6,777 nt of DNA from Bacillota bacterium (GTDB lineage Bacteria > Bacillota > Dethiobacteria > DTU022): NCBI GenBank assembly GCA_012797095.1, contig JAAZPS010000045.1, forward strand, positions 1 to 6,777, read 5' to 3'. The notes under the pieces are model-generated. The model made no database searches. It worked only from the letters and a program-made list of their open reading frames with translations, and was not told where the DNA came from. The position numbers were made by a program, and so were the translations under genes. Shown in pieces: positions 6,509 through 6,777 of this stretch (positions within the stretch are counted from its first letter, which is position 1; every line of letters begins with the position of its first letter).

Positions 6509-6777
6509 ATGACTGAACGCGAGCTGCTTGAATTGGTCGCCACCCAGGTAAGCCATCTGACAACCCAGATGGACAGGCTGACGGGCGATATGGCCGGGGT
6601 CAAGGAAGGGCTGGCCGGGGTCAAGGAAGAGCTGGCTGAGGTCAGAGGCGATGTGGCCGGGATCAAGCAAGAGCTGGCCGAGGTCAAGGGCGATGTGGCC
6701 GGGATCAAGCAAGAGCTGGCTGAGGTCAGAGGCGATGTGGCCGGGATCAAGCAAGAGCTGGCCGAGGTCAAGGGCGA
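6509..6777 (+). CDS. Coiled-coil repeat protein, 3' end beyond the window
   Basis: The frame is open from ATG at 6509 to the window edge (89 codons plus 2 nt), with AAGGAGG (6491-6497) 11 nt upstream. The protein starts MTERELLELVATQVSHLTTQ. Hydrophobic residues follow a perfect 3-4 heptad spacing from Leu7 to Val87 (Leu7, Val10, Val14, Leu17, Met21, Leu24 and so on through Val87), so the visible part is one unbroken coiled coil. From residue 41 it is made of 14-residue units ELAEV(R/K)GDVAGIKQ, two heptads each; residues 30-43 are two single-heptad units of type GVKE(G/E)LA. There is no signal peptide, so it is probably cytoplasmic. I do not recognise a functional family; the C-terminal part, which might hold a membrane anchor or a domain, is not in view. 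Real coding is supported by the RBS, the heptad register and the in-frame repeat length. Confidence 0.8.
   Translation, partial: MTERELLELVATQVSHLTTQMDRLTGDMAGVKEGLAGVKEELAEVRGDVAGIKQELAEVKGDVAGIKQELAEVRGDVAGIKQELAEVKG
6629..6777 (+). repeat. In-frame tandem repeat, 42-nt unit within an 84-nt higher-order unit
   Basis: Three full 42-nt copies (6629-6670, 6671-6712, 6713-6754) and a 23-nt partial copy (6755-6777) run to the window edge. Neighbouring copies alternate at two places (GCT/GCC and AGA/AAG), and this alternation repeats exactly: 6713-6777 is identical to 6629-6693 over all 65 nt, which defines an 84-nt higher-order unit. Just before it, 6596-6616 and 6617-6637 are two 21-nt copies with 19 of 21 bases matching. 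The array may continue beyond the window. Confidence 0.9.

Noticed and set aside
6482..6771. Two minus-strand open frames of 90 codons with tandem repeats (PGHIASDL and SCLIPATSP types) at the right edge
   Set aside because: They are the complementary readings of the 42-nt repeat. The plus-strand frame has an AAGGAGG site and a perfect heptad pattern, which the minus-strand frames lack.
6629..6777. Regular 42-nt repeats considered as a CRISPR-like array
   Set aside because: The repeats are directly tandem with no unique spacers, are in frame, and encode a heptad pattern, so they are a coding repeat.

Overview
The window looks like a piece of an anaerobic bacterial chromosome. The best guess is a Clostridia-type Bacillota, inferred from two enzymes of strict anaerobic metabolism (a tungsten/molybdenum aldehyde:ferredoxin oxidoreductase-type enzyme and a 4-hydroxybutyryl-CoA dehydratase-type enzyme), strong purine-rich Shine-Dalgarno sites before most genes, and a perfect extended -10 (TGCTATAAT) promoter. 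A syntrophic or sulfate-reducing anaerobe of another phylum cannot be excluded. No RNA gene, CRISPR array, transposase or phage gene is visible.

Layout: (1) 62-2293, plus strand: an AOR-family oxidoreductase followed after 36 nt by a MoaD/ThiS-like sulfur carrier ending in Gly-Gly, closed by an 11-bp GC-rich inverted repeat at 2324-2355. The pair makes sense as a tungstopterin or molybdopterin enzyme with a dedicated sulfur donor for its cofactor. (2) 2462-3904, minus strand and convergent with the first pair: an AbfD-like 4-hydroxybutyryl-CoA dehydratase/vinylacetyl-CoA isomerase that keeps all four [4Fe-4S] ligands. (3) 3905-4235: 331 nt with no gene. (4) 4236-6175, minus strand: a probable two-gene transcription unit, first an orphan-looking N4-cytosine/N6-adenine DNA methyltransferase, then an exported serine hydrolase of class A beta-lactamase fold without the usual omega-loop glutamate. 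The start of the hydrolase gene sits beside an inverted repeat that could bury its ribosome binding site. (5) 6176-6508: a divergent intergenic region with a convincing methyltransferase promoter and weaker plus-strand signals. (6) 6509 to the window end, plus strand: the 5' part of a gene for an uninterrupted coiled coil built from nested DNA repeats (21, 42 and 84 nt).

The metabolic genes (AOR and AbfD types) both belong to ferredoxin- or flavin-linked carboxylate and CoA-ester metabolism, but they are convergent and no partner genes such as CoA-transferase or 4-hydroxybutyrate dehydrogenase are visible, so a joint pathway is only inference. I see no clearly new multi-gene system. The items most worth a second look are the RBS hairpin of the serine hydrolase gene, the recently expanded coiled-coil repeat gene, and the active-site departures in the AOR-type and beta-lactamase-fold enzymes.
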